The notes under the pieces were generated by a model, which did not search any database, was not told where the DNA came from, and worked only from the letters and a program-made list of their open reading frames with translations. A program made the translations under genes and the position numbers. 64,000 nt of DNA from Avena insularis. Taxonomy: Eukaryota > Streptophyta > Magnoliopsida > Poales > Poaceae. Location of the stretch: assembly GCA_023614405.1 (NCBI GenBank), contig CM042686.1, positions 351,672,329-351,736,328 of the forward strand, in the 5' to 3' direction. Shown piece after piece: positions 34,201 to 46,169 of this stretch (position 1 is its first letter; each line of letters begins with the position of its first letter).

Positions 34201-35812
34201 AAACCCCACCGAAGCTTGTTCCTCCATCCCATGAGCCATTACTACAGGAGTTGTTTGAGCCATGCGAGTCGTAGAACAGCATGTGTAGGGTATGTGAGTG
34301 TCTGATGGATAACGAGGTGCCTATACAACTTAACCTGAGTAGTAATGGGATAACTAATGAAAGTGGCATCGGTGAGCCATATTCGCTATTTGGTTTTCAG
34401 GCTCACTTGTGTCCCGTAAGACCCCGAGTACTTGATTCCTGTTCCAAGAATATTCGCGCTATCCACATCCGGGAGGCTTATGGACCCCCCTGAGCCAGAG
34501 CTTGATTCATTCTTATTTCTTGGGGCCACAAACTAGTTTGAGGATTTATTTACTATCCTGTACTTATGCCATGCTTTAATGCTTTATTTAAAATTGTGCG
34601 AGGAGCACACTGTACTGTTTAGGAAAGAGGAGTGTTTTCGCGGTGTCGACAAGCCCAGTCACATTTTCGGGTTCCTAGTCGTTCACAGCCATTGGCGCAA
34701 ACCTTGAGTCCGTCTCGGAGTCGGCCAACTCCATCGCGGGTAGCTTAATGGGGTGGCCCCCTGAAATATTTCTGAATCCTGTGATTGCTTTGTCGTGACT
34801 GCCTCATTGGCTTTTGATTTGGTTTTTCCGAGGCATATCGAGTGTGTGTTGCTATTTGTGCACCCCTGCAGGGTAAAACTTTCTGAAAGCCGTGTCCGCG
34901 GTTATGGACGACTTGGAGCACAGTTTCTCGATCATAGACAAGCACAACTAAAGTACCGCTTTTAATCTGACTAGACTAGGTACCTGACTAGTAAATAGTG
35001 CAACACTCACGGAATGGATAATAAAACTGCCAACGGATGGGGGAAGGTTGTTCGTCCGCTTCCTCGTCGGTAAGCGAGGAGGAGGTTGGATCTGTGGATA
35101 TTACCGTGATAACTGTTATAACTGTTGTTATTAATTCACGGACATCCGTCTATCTCTGGTTAGGCGGATGGTTAGCGAGTATCTATAGAATTGCTAGGGT
35201 TTATCTTTTGCTGCAATTGCGTCACCCAGTTGTGTCCCTTTAGAGGCATAAAGACTTGCTGAGTACCCTAGGGTCTCACACGATAAATTATTGGTTCGGA
35301 TGAACAGTACACTCTCAAGATGGATCTTTGGGTGGAAGAGACGATGTGGGCAACGATCATTCGGTGTAGAGATTAGGGAGCGAGGGATCCGTGAGATCTG
35401 TAGGCGGGATGTGCTTATTTATGGGGCATCTTATGCCGATTTGCTTCTTATCCGTACTCGGATTTTGTCTTCGCTTCTTGATACTCTGTTGATTGATGTA
35501 TGAGGAGATATCCTAAACTATTATATCTATCTAGGATATTTGGATCTTCTTGGTATGGCGTTGCTATATTTCCTTTCTTTTAGATGGAATGGCTCGATGT
35601 ACTATTGTATGGTGGCTTGCATACATACTCATTTGTGTATGTAGTTGATCCTTCGCTTTGCCGATTCGCGCCGTTCTTGTCCCGATGTTTGGAAATGGTT
35701 GGGACGGCCGAAAGGTCTACCTGTGAGTGGCATTTGGGCCGCACCGTACTATTTCAACCATTTCTGATCATCCAGGCTTGTACTAGGAGCGTAATTCACC
35801 GAGGTAGTTACA
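31235..35812 (+). repeat. 3' LTR of E, full length
   Basis: It is 4,578 bp with TG...CA ends. TATA box TTTATAAAA is at about 32026-32034, followed by a CT-rich and then a GC-rich transcribed part. Long frames within 32274-33359 are GC-rich and on both strands, so I treat them as chance. Long LTRs of 3-5 kb are usual for Tekay/Del elements. Confidence 0.9.
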
Positions 35813-36216
35813 CAAGTCACTCAATACTGAAGCGCCAAGTGGAGAACCTCGACTTCCTACTATACGATAGACAGAAGGAGTTGGACAATGCTAGAGAGGT
35901 CGCCAACAACAACCTCGCCATTGCCACCCAGAAGGCCCAGGCTTTCTCACTGCTAGTCAAGGATCGTCAGTCTCTTCACCGTCAACGTGCCAAGAAGGAT
36001 CGCACCATTGAGCGTCTTCGCAAGAAAGTGGCCGACCTCGAGAAGACCATCAAGGAGCAAGAAGCTTAGCTTGCCGTAAAGGAAGAAGAAGAGGAAGGTA
36101 AAGATATCCAAGGGGATATTGACTCCTACCTCAGCAATGATGATGACTTTCTAGAGGAGGATGCTATGGACTTCTACACCGACGATGATGACTCCGGCTT
36201 CATCGATGATGAGTAG
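35813..36216 (+). pseudogene. Pre-gag leader ORF of D: coiled coil plus acidic tail
   Basis: This frame lies between the E insertion and gag of D. It is open from the junction to a TAG at 36067-36069, and the same frame then stays open to TAG 36214-36216. The first part is strongly helical and charged (QVENLDFLLYDRQKELDNAR, then KKDRTIERLRKKVADLEKTI), a likely coiled coil. The second part is very acidic (KEEEEEG, SNDDDFLEED, YTDDDDSGFIDDE). Codon structure across the internal stop suggests one protein broken by a single nonsense change. Its start has been lost. I recognise no family. From 36217 to 36466 there is untranslated DNA ending in CTTCAG before the gag ATG. Confidence 0.6.
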
Positions 36217-36466
36217 ATGCACTAGAGCACTATCATAGAGTAAAGAGTATCGGTCCCATTGTATCGTAGCTTGCAGAATGGTTCTTAAAACCATCTGTTT
36301 TCCTTTGATGTTGTGGTGTGTGTGTGTTTGTATCGTGTGCTTTGCTTGAATGAATGAAAATAAGTTAGTTGCAAAACCTGAGTCAAACTCAAAGTTTTAG
36401 CTTTGAAACCAAAACCATGAACCTTAGAACTTTCCCTCTTACCCCATTATCTATATCAATCTTCAG

Positions 36467-37548
36467 ATGACTCGTGGAAACCAAGGAGGGAGCAGCTCAT
36501 CGCAAGACCCAATGCTGCAGATTCTGCAGATGCTCATTGCAGACCGTGAAGATAGTAGGGCAGAGTGCCAAGCTAATCTAGCAACCCCGCAACAGATCGC
36601 CCAGATGGCTCACAACAACCAGAACCATGGAAATCAGGATCATCATGGATCCAAACTCAAAAACTTCTAGAATACTAATCCCCCAATCTTTAGCACTTCG
36701 AAGAACCCACTGGATGCTGATGACTAGTTGCAGACAATGGAGAACAACCTAGAAGTAGCAGGAGTGGATGTCAACAAGAAGGTTCTTTTGCCACCCACTA
36801 TTTGGTAGGAGATGCAAGAGCATGGTGGAACAGCACCCGCACAATGAACCATGGTCAAGTGATGACATGGGAAGCCTTCAAAATCAAGTTCAGCCGCACT
36901 CACGTGCCGCATGGTCTAGTCACTAGAATGAGGGATGAATTCAGAGAGTTGAAGCAGGTCAGAATGACTGTAGTGGAGTACCGTGACAGATTCTTGTCCC
37001 TTGCCAGGTATGCACCTGATGAGATCAACACGGAGGCCAAGAAGAAGGAGAGATTCCTGAACGGACTGCATGATGAGATGCAGATTGTCCTTGTCAACAT
37101 CCGTTTCGAGGATCTCAAAGAGCTAGTCGACTTTGCCATTCAGATGGAAGGAAGATCAATCAAGCAAACGACAACTGCAAACGTCGTATGATGCACCAAG
37201 CTGGATCCAACAGTCACCAGAAGTACCGTCCCAACCATTCTGTAGGATATGCACCGAGGAACAACCGACCCCCAATGTCTCGTGACTACCCCAAATGGCG
37301 GAGGAAATGTGAAGTCCGGAGGAAACAACAATCACCCCGGCAACGCCAGCAATTTCAACCATGCACCTCCCAAGAGCAACAACAACAACAACAACACTGC
37401 ACCCAGAACTGGAAGCAATGATGTGCCTATGGCAGCGAAAGAAAAGTCTCAGATCACTTGTTTCGAGTGTGGAGTGAAGGGTCACTACTCAAATGAGTGT
37501 CCCAAGAAGATTGCCGCCACTGCCAATGTGAATGCCCCAGCTCAATAG
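36467..37548 (+). pseudogene. gag: gag of chromovirus D
   Basis: The ATG at 36467 (MTRGNQGGSSSSQD) opens the frame. Stops at 36668-36670 and further on, plus a frameshift near 36800, break it. The core is then readable (VGDARAWWNSTR, MTWEAFKIKFSRTHVP, MRDEFRELKQ, YRDRFLSLARYAPDEI). The frame is interrupted again near 37191, and the Asn/Gln-rich linker with a CAA repeat (about 37370-37396) follows. One zinc knuckle is intact, CFECGVKGHYSNEC (about 37459-37500). The overall order matches the gag of E but the sequence is clearly different, so D and E are different families. Confidence 0.85.
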
Positions 37549-37620
37549 CAGCGTCGTGTTCAACCCGGAAGAAGATTTGCCCCAAGGAACCCTCACAACC
37601 GCAACGGCCGTCTCTTCCAC

Positions 37621-40600
37621 ATGAACGCCGAAGAAGCCCAAGAAGCGCCAGATGTAGTGCTGGGTATGTTTTCTGTCAACTCAGTTTTAGCAAGAGTGTT
37701 GTTTGATTTTGGAGCATCGCACTCATTTGTCACCGAAGAATTTGCATGCACTAGTAAGATTCACCCAACCAACTTGAAGCATATCATGATAGTTCAAATC
37801 CCCGGTTCAACTACAAAAGCTAGAAAAATTTGCAAAGCTGTGCCTATCAGAATACATGGGATAGATTTTTATGCCAATCTAATAGTACTTGGAACAAAAG
37901 GTTTGGAAGTAGTACTAGGAATGGATTGGATGTCAAAGCATAAAGGATTGATTGACTGTGCCAAGAAAGCCATCACCATGACCAGTAGCTCTGGAGTCTC
38001 AGTAGAGCATATATCTGAAACCTTACCCCGTCAATTCAAGTGCAACAAGAGTCTAGCCCTACCCACCATTGACCAAGTCAGAGTAGTCTGTGGATACCCC
38101 GACGTATTCCCAGATGAATTGCCTAGTATGCCCCCGGATAGGGATATTGAGTTCATTATTGAACTAATCCCCGGAACCAGACCCATAGCCCAGAGACCCT
38201 ATAGCATGAACCCCTCAGAGTTAGTGGAATTGAAGAAGCAGCTGGATGCTATGTTGGCAACATGCTTGGTTCAACCAAGTGCATCGCCATGGAGATCGCC
38301 AGTATTATTCGTCGACAAGAAAGATGGAGGCAACTGTTTGTGCATATATTACATGAAGCTGAATGACGTCACCATCAAAAACAAGTACCCTTTGCCAAAC
38401 ATAGAGGATCTATTTGATCGGTTGACTGGAGCAAATGTGTTCTCTAAGATTGATCTTAGGACTGGTTATCACGAACTTAAGATTCGTGCAACGGATGTTC
38501 CGAAGACCGCCTTTACTACTCGTTATGGATTATACGAGTATATAGTCATGTCTTTTGGATTAACCAATGCCCATGCTTATTTCATGAATCTCATGAATAA
38601 GATCTTTATGAATTTTCTAGATAAGTTTGTCGTTGTGTTTATCAATGATATCCTTATCTACTCCAAGTCAGAAGAAGAGCATGAGCAACGTCTGAGAATC
38701 ATTCTTGAAACCCTTAGAGAGCATCGGTTGTATGCCAAGTTCAGCAAATGTGAGTTTTGGCTGAAAGAGGTAGGATTCCTAGGACATATTGTGTTTGCCA
38801 AAGGAATAGCTGTTGATCCCACCAAGATCAAAGATGTCGAAGCATGGGAAGCCCCAACCACTCAAACTCAAGCCCGTGCATTTCTCGGATTAGCGGGATA
38901 CTACCGCAAGTTCGTAGAACGATTTTCGAGCATCGCCAGACCCATGACTCAATTGTTGAAGAAGGACAAGAAGTTTGAATGGACCGACAAATGTGAAGCA
39001 AGTTTCCAAGAGCTAGAGAAGAGATTGATTGCAGCCCCAATATTGATCATGCCAGATATCAAGAAGCCGTTTGATGTGTATTGTGACACATCCAAGATTG
39101 GTCTCAGATGTGTATTGATGCAAGAAGGCAAAGTCATAGCTTATCTGTCTCGACAACTGAAGCAGCATGAGCAGAACTATCTGACCCATGATCTTGAGTT
39201 AGCAGCCGTAGTTTTGGTATTGAAGACATGGCGTCATTATCTTATGGGTAATCGCTGTGAGATTTAGTCAGATCACAAAAGCTTGAAGTATATCTTCACT
39301 CGGAAGGAGCTTAATATGAGGCAAAGGAGATGGATAGAGTTAATCAAGGATTATGACCTTGACATTCACTATCACCCCGGCAAAGCCAATGTGGTAGCGG
39401 ATTCTCTTAGCAGATTGTCGTCTAGGCTAAACACCATGATCAAGGAGAAGCAACCAAGTCTGTATGAGGAGTTGGAGCAGTTTAGAACTGAGCTAGTTTG
39501 CAAAGGATTTTTATGTAGCATTGAACTTCAACCCACTTTGATTAGCCAAATCAAGGAAGCCCAGAAGGGAAATGAAAGTATCGACGGAATCAAGCGTCGT
39601 ATTGGTACAGGAAAGGTACCTAGATTCACCGCAGACGAAGAAGGAGTTCTGTGGTATAAAGGACGTATTTGTGTGCCAACAGATTTGGAGTTGAAGCAAG
39701 TTATCACGCAAGAAGCTCATGATACTCTTTATTCTATCCACCCTAGAGGAACAAAGATGTATCAAGATTTGAAAGAGCAATTTTCGTGGCACAAGATGAA
39801 GAGAGAAATCGGAAGCTACATCGCCAAGTGTGATATCTGTCAGAGAGTCAAAGCGGAACATTAGAGGCCTGCAGGACTGTTGCAACCATTGCAGATTCCG
39901 GAATGGAAATGGGATTCCGTCGGCATGGACTTTATCAATGATTTTCCTACTTCTAGTAGGGGAAATGACTCAATCTGGGTCATTATTGATAGCCTATCTA
40001 AAGTAGCTCACTTTATACCTGTCAAGACAACCTACCAGAGTTCGAAGCTAGCAGAGTTGTACATTGCTAGGATTGTTAGTCTACATGGAACCCCCAAGAC
40101 CATAGTATCGGATCGAGGAACCCAATTTACCTCGAGATTTTGGCAGAAAGTCCAAGAAGGATTAGGAACCAAGTTGAATTTCAGCACCGCATATCACCCG
40201 CAAACCGATGGACAGACTGAGAGAGTCAACCAAATCTTAGAAGATATGTTGAGAGCTTGTGTGTTGGAATATGGATCAAAATGGGAAGATTGCCTGCCTT
40301 TCACAGAATTCTCATATAACAACAGTTATCAAGCCAATTTGCAAATGGCACCATTTGAGTTCCTATACGGAAGAAAGTGTCATACCCCTTTGAATTGGTC
40401 GCAAGTAGGAGAGAGTCAGATTTTTGGCCCCGACATTCTCTGAGAAGCCGAAGAGAAGGTTCACAAAGTCCGTGAGAACCTCAAGACCGCCCAATCCAGA
40501 CAGAAGAGTTATGCTGACAAGAGAAGGAGAGACTTGACTTTCAATGTTGGAGATTTTGTGTATCTCAAGGTTTCGCCATTCAAGGGAACCCAGCGTTTTA

Positions 40601-40983
40601 GTCTGAAAGGAAAGTTAACCCCCAGATATATCGGACCATTCAAGATTCTGAATCACCGAGGAGAAGTATCTTATCAACTGGAACTGCCAGAAGAGATGTC
40701 AGCCATCCACAATGTGTTCCATATCTCGTTACTTCGCCAATGCTTAGAAGTGCCAGAGAAGACCGAAGTTTTCAAGAACATCGATCACCGAGATGTTGAT
40801 ATCAACAAGGATCTGATGTATCGTGAAGTGCCCATCCGTATCTTGGAAGAAGCCTATAGAACCACCAGGACCCGGAGTATCAAATTTCTCAAGATTCAAT
40901 GGAGCAACCATACCGAAGAAGAAGCCACTTGGGAGCGAGAAGATTACATTAGGACTGAGTTCCCAGATCTCTTTAGTTCCTAG
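37621..40983 (+). pseudogene. pol: pol of chromovirus D: PR, RT, RNase H, INT, chromodomain
   Basis: The protease motif reads [10 protein letters not shown], with Phe where Ser or Thr is expected. In reverse transcriptase the first of the two catalytic aspartates is Asn (FIND, codon 38644-38646), so the enzyme is dead. RNase H ([24 protein letters not shown]) is broken by TAG at 39265-39267. Integrase has the HHCC finger ([15 protein letters not shown]), MDFINDF, SDRGTQF and GQTERVN, with stops near 39862 and at 40441-40443. The C-terminus is a chromodomain (REVPIRILEEAYRTTRTRSI, ATWERED) ending at 40983. The order and chromodomain place it with Tekay/Del chromoviruses. Confidence 0.9.
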
Positions 40984-40994
40984 TTTTCTTTCTT

Positions 40995-41013
40995 AAATCT
41001 CGGGACGAGATTT
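40995..41013 (+). other. Hairpin after pol stop, element D
   Basis: AAATCTCG-GGA-CGAGATTT gives an 8-bp stem and a 3-base loop, placed exactly as in element E, between the pol stop and the polypurine tract. Confidence 0.7.
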
Positions 41014-41018
41014 CGTTT

Positions 41019-41032
41019 AAGGGGGAAAGGTT
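41019..41032 (+). other. Polypurine tract of D
   Basis: AAGGGGGAAAGG followed by TT precedes the 3' LTR. Confidence 0.7.
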
Positions 41033-44000
41033 TGTAACATTCCAAAACTTTAATCCAAGTGATCAAGATCAAATCTACCCAATTTAGGGTTAACAAAAAC
41101 TTTTTCTATTTAAAATCTTTAAGCATTCATATGTGTGTGCATTTAAAATAGGAGTTGTTTGAAATGCCATGATTGTGTGATCTATTGGTTGTAAAATGAC
41201 TCTAAGGTGAATGCCACATCATCTAGATCATCCCAAAGCAAATCCCAAAGAAAAAGAAATAAAAAAGAATTAAATAAGGCAAATGGTCACTTTTGCCATT
41301 TTAATCACCTAGCCCACTTTGGCTATTCTTAGCACTCAATTTCAAACAGAGACAATTGTGGATCTTTGCACACCTTGCTAGTACAAGTAGTGATGTACCA
41401 AGGCCCACTTTGTGATCTCCCAAAAACATTTGAACTCTAATTTTAAATGACATTTGAAAATTGAATCTAGTTCACATGTCTAGATACCACTTCTTCAAAA
41501 ACCACTCAAATGAACTCCATTTCAAAATCCCAAGCAAACCTAGAAGCTTAAGCATAAGATAAACCACTCCACCAAAAATCTTTGAAAAATTCAAATATTT
41601 TATTCATGTAGCCATTTGGTCGAACACTTGGCAGACATGAAGCACACTCTAGTCTTAGCTCACTGTTTCTACAGGGGTTTTCAATCCATTTGACCTCAGT
41701 TTACTCCCTCTGTCCATCTTTGATCTAACCAAGCCTAAACTAACCCATCCCCTAGTCCCCAGCGCCAGTATCACGCCACCCTGATGCCATGCTCGCCGGT
41801 CGAGCATGCGCAGCTCGCAGCAGACCGCCAACCCTTCTCCGCTGCTCCAGGAAGTGAGGCGCCACCTCACCGCCGCCTACAGTCCACCCCATGTCCCCTG
41901 CTAGCCACTGGACCACCCCAAAGCAGCACCGCCCTTTCTCTTTGTGTGCAGCCATAGCATGCCTGAGCGCCCTCACCGCCAGCACGCCACAAACCGCTCC
42001 TCGACACCAGACCGTGCACGCCGCTCCGCCTTGACCCCCTCACCCTGCCAGACACGGCCGTGCACCGCCACGCGACCCACAGTTGCCGGGAGCCGTGTCG
42101 AGCACCGCCTCTGTCTCCTAGAGGGCGGGAAGCTCCCGACCGATTGCCACCTCCCCTAGCCACGCCATTACACCATAGAGGACCGCCAGCAGACCGACCA
42201 CCATCCGCCTATCTCGCCCATGCTGGTATCCCTCTGTATCGTCGTCACCGACGAGCTCCGCCCATGCCGCACTTCCACTTCGCCCCGCTATAAATAGAGC
42301 GCCTCCTAGCACCAATTTGTCACACCATTCTACTCCCTCACCCCCTCAACACTCCTGAGCCCCCCCTCGAGCACCCGAGCCCACTGAGCCCGCAGCACCG
42401 GAATTTCGCCAGAGTCTGCCGTGGAAGGAGGAGAAGGGATCCATTGTTCTAGGCCATCTCCAGGGACGCTGCCAGTACCAGGAGAACCGTCATCGTCCAC
42501 CAGTTCGTTTGCCTGCCTCGCCGCACTAGCTGGAGCCCTGGTACGTCCCTAGTATACCCCCACCGACCACGCTAGGGTTCAGTCTTGCCGGCGACATGTC
42601 CGTCATCGACGACGACCGTGGACCGTTAGATCGTGTTCTAATCGTGTGGTCCTGATCGCCCCGTACTGCTTCACATTTGACGAGTCACTAACAGGCGGGA
42701 TCCCTTGTCAGCAGCCCTCAGTGCCGCAGAGTGTACACGGAACGGCCCATTTAGTTTCCCGCGCTGACCCAGTAATTCAAATATAGGATTTTTCTATTTA
42801 GACTTAAATCAATTCTGTCCCTTAGTTCAAAAATCCATTCAAGGAGTTTTACAAATCCAATTTGAGTGATTCCAATTTTGTTGCAAAAATATTTTAAATC
42901 TCTATCCAAGCGCATTGGATTTAAATCATTTAGAATTAGAGATGTCTCCTAGTAAAAATAACAAGATAGAAGCTTTTGCACATTCAAACATTTTTCTAAA
43001 ATCAACCATAATAGCTTTTGAGTTGATTCCAACTCTCAAAAATCACATTTAACCATACCTATCTGAATATGTAATAATTAAGGTCTACATGCAGTGACTT
43101 TGGACTAGTACCAAAATAATGCTATATAGGCATTTCTAGTCACTTTAAATCATTAAATATTAAACTTAAACTTATTAAAAGGTGATCCAACCCTTAAATC
43201 ACATTCCCATATGTTAGAATATGTGGTGATGACATGTGTCCACATGATCCCATATTTTAATTGGAGAATATTAAATCTTAGTTAATTTCAATGAGTAGAA
43301 ATTACTTTTCTCAAATAAAAAGAATGAAACTAGTTCATTAAACCTTATGATGCTTGTGCTGATAATAGATCATCAAATGCTGTGCCTTAGTGTGCTAAGT
43401 AGAATAGTTAAGTATTGTTTGGTGATTGTGTATTCCATATGTATTTATAGACGATAGTACCGACAAAGTCTTCGAGGAGGAGGAGTTCTACCGAGAGGAG
43501 GAGGAGGAGGAAGAAAACTTCAACCACTGCACCAACCAAGGCAAGCTATTGTTAGCAAGCTAGCATTATACAAGTTAACAATGCAAGCTAACCCTTTCAA
43601 GCTAGACAACCTAAGCAAGATGCATTAGGCATGCTTTGGTTATACCCTTTTTGACTTATACCTACTCCAAGTTTTATTTCCAAGCTTTACTTTCTTTACT
43701 TTACCAAAAGTCCTTTACTTGTTTAAAGGTAGCATAAAGAGTATAAAACTTGACCTATCTAGTTATACATAGATGTCATTCCATGGCATGAGATTGAGCT
43801 TAGCATCCCACATTAGTGAACACTCTTAACTTAGTAGTTTAGAGCTACACCAAAACTTGATTCACTTTAGATGGGAATACTTGGTGAAAATGACTTGTGA
43901 AATCCTTGGAATGATGAGTCATTCTATTGATATGTTTTGACATGTGTTGAGAAACACAAATGGTTTATGATGATGAAAATGTTAAGGCATGAGCCTTAGC

Positions 44001-44987
44001 CCTTTTATAAAAACTAATGGTTGGGTTCAGATGCGATACCATTCCAATGTTACCGTACAACCACAATACCTGAATTGGGTAAGGCTTAGCCGGAAGTTTA
44101 TATGCATTAGTATTAGTTCCCTCGCGGGAGAGGTTTGAGCTGAGGCTACCTCTCAATATTGTCCACCTATGCAGTGCCCAGGATGACAGATGGTCATGGC
44201 TGGGAGGCCATGCTCATAGGAGAGGTGCTTATACTAGGGTGTCTAAAGGAAAGGTTATGTTTGATTATCGGCATACTAAGTATGATGATTCAGGGTTATC
44301 CCTGACAGATGTATCGAATCTTGTGGTGAAAGTGTACCACCTCTGCAGAGTGTCAAACTATTCGAATAGCCGCGTCCACGGTTACAGACGGTTGGAGTGG
44401 CCATACTGTTCCGTTGTCATATGTTTTCAAAATGACTTATGAAATGAATTGTGACTTGACTTGAGCACAACAGAGTTGTGACTATGACAATTAAGGTCCC
44501 ACTTAGGTGTTTTCAAACTTTATTTTATCTTTTTTTGTTTCTGAACTCAGCTTAGGTTTCAAACTAAACTTTACAAATAAACCTAGAGTTAGCATTTTCC
44601 TACTAGAACTACCTTACTTGTTAGTGATAGTTTGCGTGTACTTAAAGAGTACTCATGGATTTTGTCCCTAGCTATTCCTATGGCGAGACTATGAAGGAGA
44701 CTAGCAAGAGGAAGGACAGCAGGACGGCTATGATAAATAGGACTATCTTCCATCGTCAGCATTGCCTATGTGTCTGAAGATGGACCCCACCGCTACGCTA
44801 TTTTTTCCGCTACTTGATTGTACTAAGACTGGATCATGAGATCCTTTATTCGTGTAAGACCTTATTATGGTTTGTAATGGATGATGTACTATGATATCCA
44901 ATCTGTTATGTCTCGCAAAAATGGTAATCCTGGGATTGCGATGTATGTCATAACAGGCATCTGGGATTAAAAATCCGGGTGTTCACA
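41033..44987 (+). repeat. 3' LTR of D, full length
   Basis: It is 3,955 bp, starts TGTAACATTCC and ends GGTGTTCACA. A TATA box CTATAAATAG is at 42288-42297, lost from the 5' LTR. A Glu-rich coding-like tract lies at about 43450-43530. Frames within 41655-42315 on both strands are GC-rich leader DNA and not supported as genes. Confidence 0.88.
42288..42297 (+). promoter_or_regulatory. TATA box in 3' LTR of D
   Basis: CTATAAATAG lies between a GC-rich upstream block and a CT-rich downstream stretch, typical of a plant LTR promoter. Confidence 0.6.
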
Positions 44988-45149
44988 AGTAGGAGCGCAG
45001 CTGCGGTAATTTCCCCATCTGTCTTCCTTGCTCGTGCCTCCATTGCCATTGTTGCTGCTCTCTGCTTCCTTGTGCACTTTCTCTTTGCAGCACTGGACCA
45101 GCTCCGTGTCTTCCCTAGTTACTTCCTCAGTTCTCACCGCCATTGGAAG

Positions 45150-46169
45150 ATGGGCAAGAAGAAGGGAGGCTCCGCCGCTGGGTCCGCGGCCGTCATTGCC
45201 GCCACCAAGAAGAAGGGCGGTACCGCCACCATGGGCACCAGCGCCGCTGGCGCTAGGAAGAAGAAGGGTGCGGGCTCTCGCATCACCAAGGGCGCCTGGC
45301 GCACGTCCATCATCAAGCCTGCCGAGCTGCAACTTCATCATCGAGATGGAGTTCTTCCTTCCGTGGAAGACGACTCGCGAGTGCCCGACGAGGAGGTAAT
45401 TCCTTATCCTCATCCTAGTTTCTGGGTGATGTTCCTTGCGTTCATCATCCGAGGTCTTTCTCTCCCCCTGCATCCTTTCTTCAGGGGTCTCCTTTGCTTC
45501 TATGGGCTCCAGCTGCATCAGCTGTCCCCAAATTCTATTCTCCACATCTCCTGCTTCATTACTCTTTGCGAGTGCTGGCTCGTAATCAAGCCGCACTTTG
45601 GCCTCTTCAAGAGGATTTTTAAGCTGAAACGCCAGTCAGCGTTCGGTTCGGTAGTCTACGACGTAGGAGGCTGCGGAATCCACGTCGACTCCGTTGTCAC
45701 CTACTTTGATATCAAGCTCACTGCGTCCGTCCAAGGGTGGAGGGACAAGTGGTTCTACATCCGCGACCAGAAGGCCGACGAAGAACACTATGGACTCGCG
45801 CCCTTCGATCCCGCGACGCCGTGTAAGAGGAGGCGCTATTGGAAGAATATCGTGATGCCCGGCGAGTCCGAGGAAACATATGTGCTGTATAAGCGTGTCT
45901 GTGACCTCGAGAGTCACATAGGCAAAGAAGAGGGAGGCTTTCCCCTCATTCGCACATGGTTGCGTCGCCGCGTCCATCCTCTACAGGCCAGAGTCCACCC
46001 CATGTTTCGCTGGGCCAGTGCAAACAATGCCACTCGCGTATCTGCTGATGGCATTTCCGTGGGTGAAGTAGATAGGAGGTTGCGATTGGTGACCAAATAT
46101 ACCGCCAAGGAGGATCTCCCAGGCGAACCAGTCGTGCCTCCATTCGACGCCTCTAACCCTCCTCCTTAG
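45150..46169 (+). pseudogene. Exon 1 with PF04195 'putative gypsy type transposon' domain
   Basis: It starts MGKKKGGSAAGSAAV and has two further Lys-rich blocks before the domain. The domain hallmarks are readable: HPFFRGLLCFYGLQLHQLSP, then NSILHISCFITLCECWL, KPHFGLFKRIFKLK, and later DKWFYIRD and RRYWKN. The exon is open for 340 codons, the longest intact part of the gene. PF04195 is known mostly from grass gypsy-associated proteins, and no biochemical activity can be stated. Confidence 0.8.

Larger units (their letters stand above)
23056..35812 (+). mobile_element. Tekay/Del-type chromovirus E with extra left pol tail
   Basis: This contains a full element (LTR 23146-25865, internal, LTR 31235-35812) preceded by 90 bp that equals its own pol 3' end and polypurine tract. 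The structure pol-tail, LTR, internal, LTR suits a head-to-tail dimer whose left unit has been mostly deleted. CAAGT occurs at both outer edges (23051-23055 and 35813-35817), but the left copy may belong to D or E sequence, so I do not count it as a firm target duplication. Confidence 0.85.
13298..44987 (+). mobile_element. Tekay/Del-type chromovirus D, split by elements C and E
   Basis: The LTR ends TG (13298) and CA (44987) are flanked by ACTAG (13293-13297) and AGTAG (44988-44992), 4 of 5 matching. D's own DNA is 13298-13582, 21511-about 23055 and 35813-44987. It holds LTR, leader, gag, pol with a C-terminal chromodomain, polypurine tract and 3' LTR. The end of the 5' LTR, the primer-binding site and the start of the leader are missing at the E junction. 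D lies in the DNA just upstream of the copy B antisense gene. Confidence 0.88.

Noticed and set aside
45636..45977. Minus-strand frame opposite the PF04195 exon
   Set aside because: It is a shadow of exon 1 of the antisense gene; the plus-strand frame is three times longer and has the recognisable domain.
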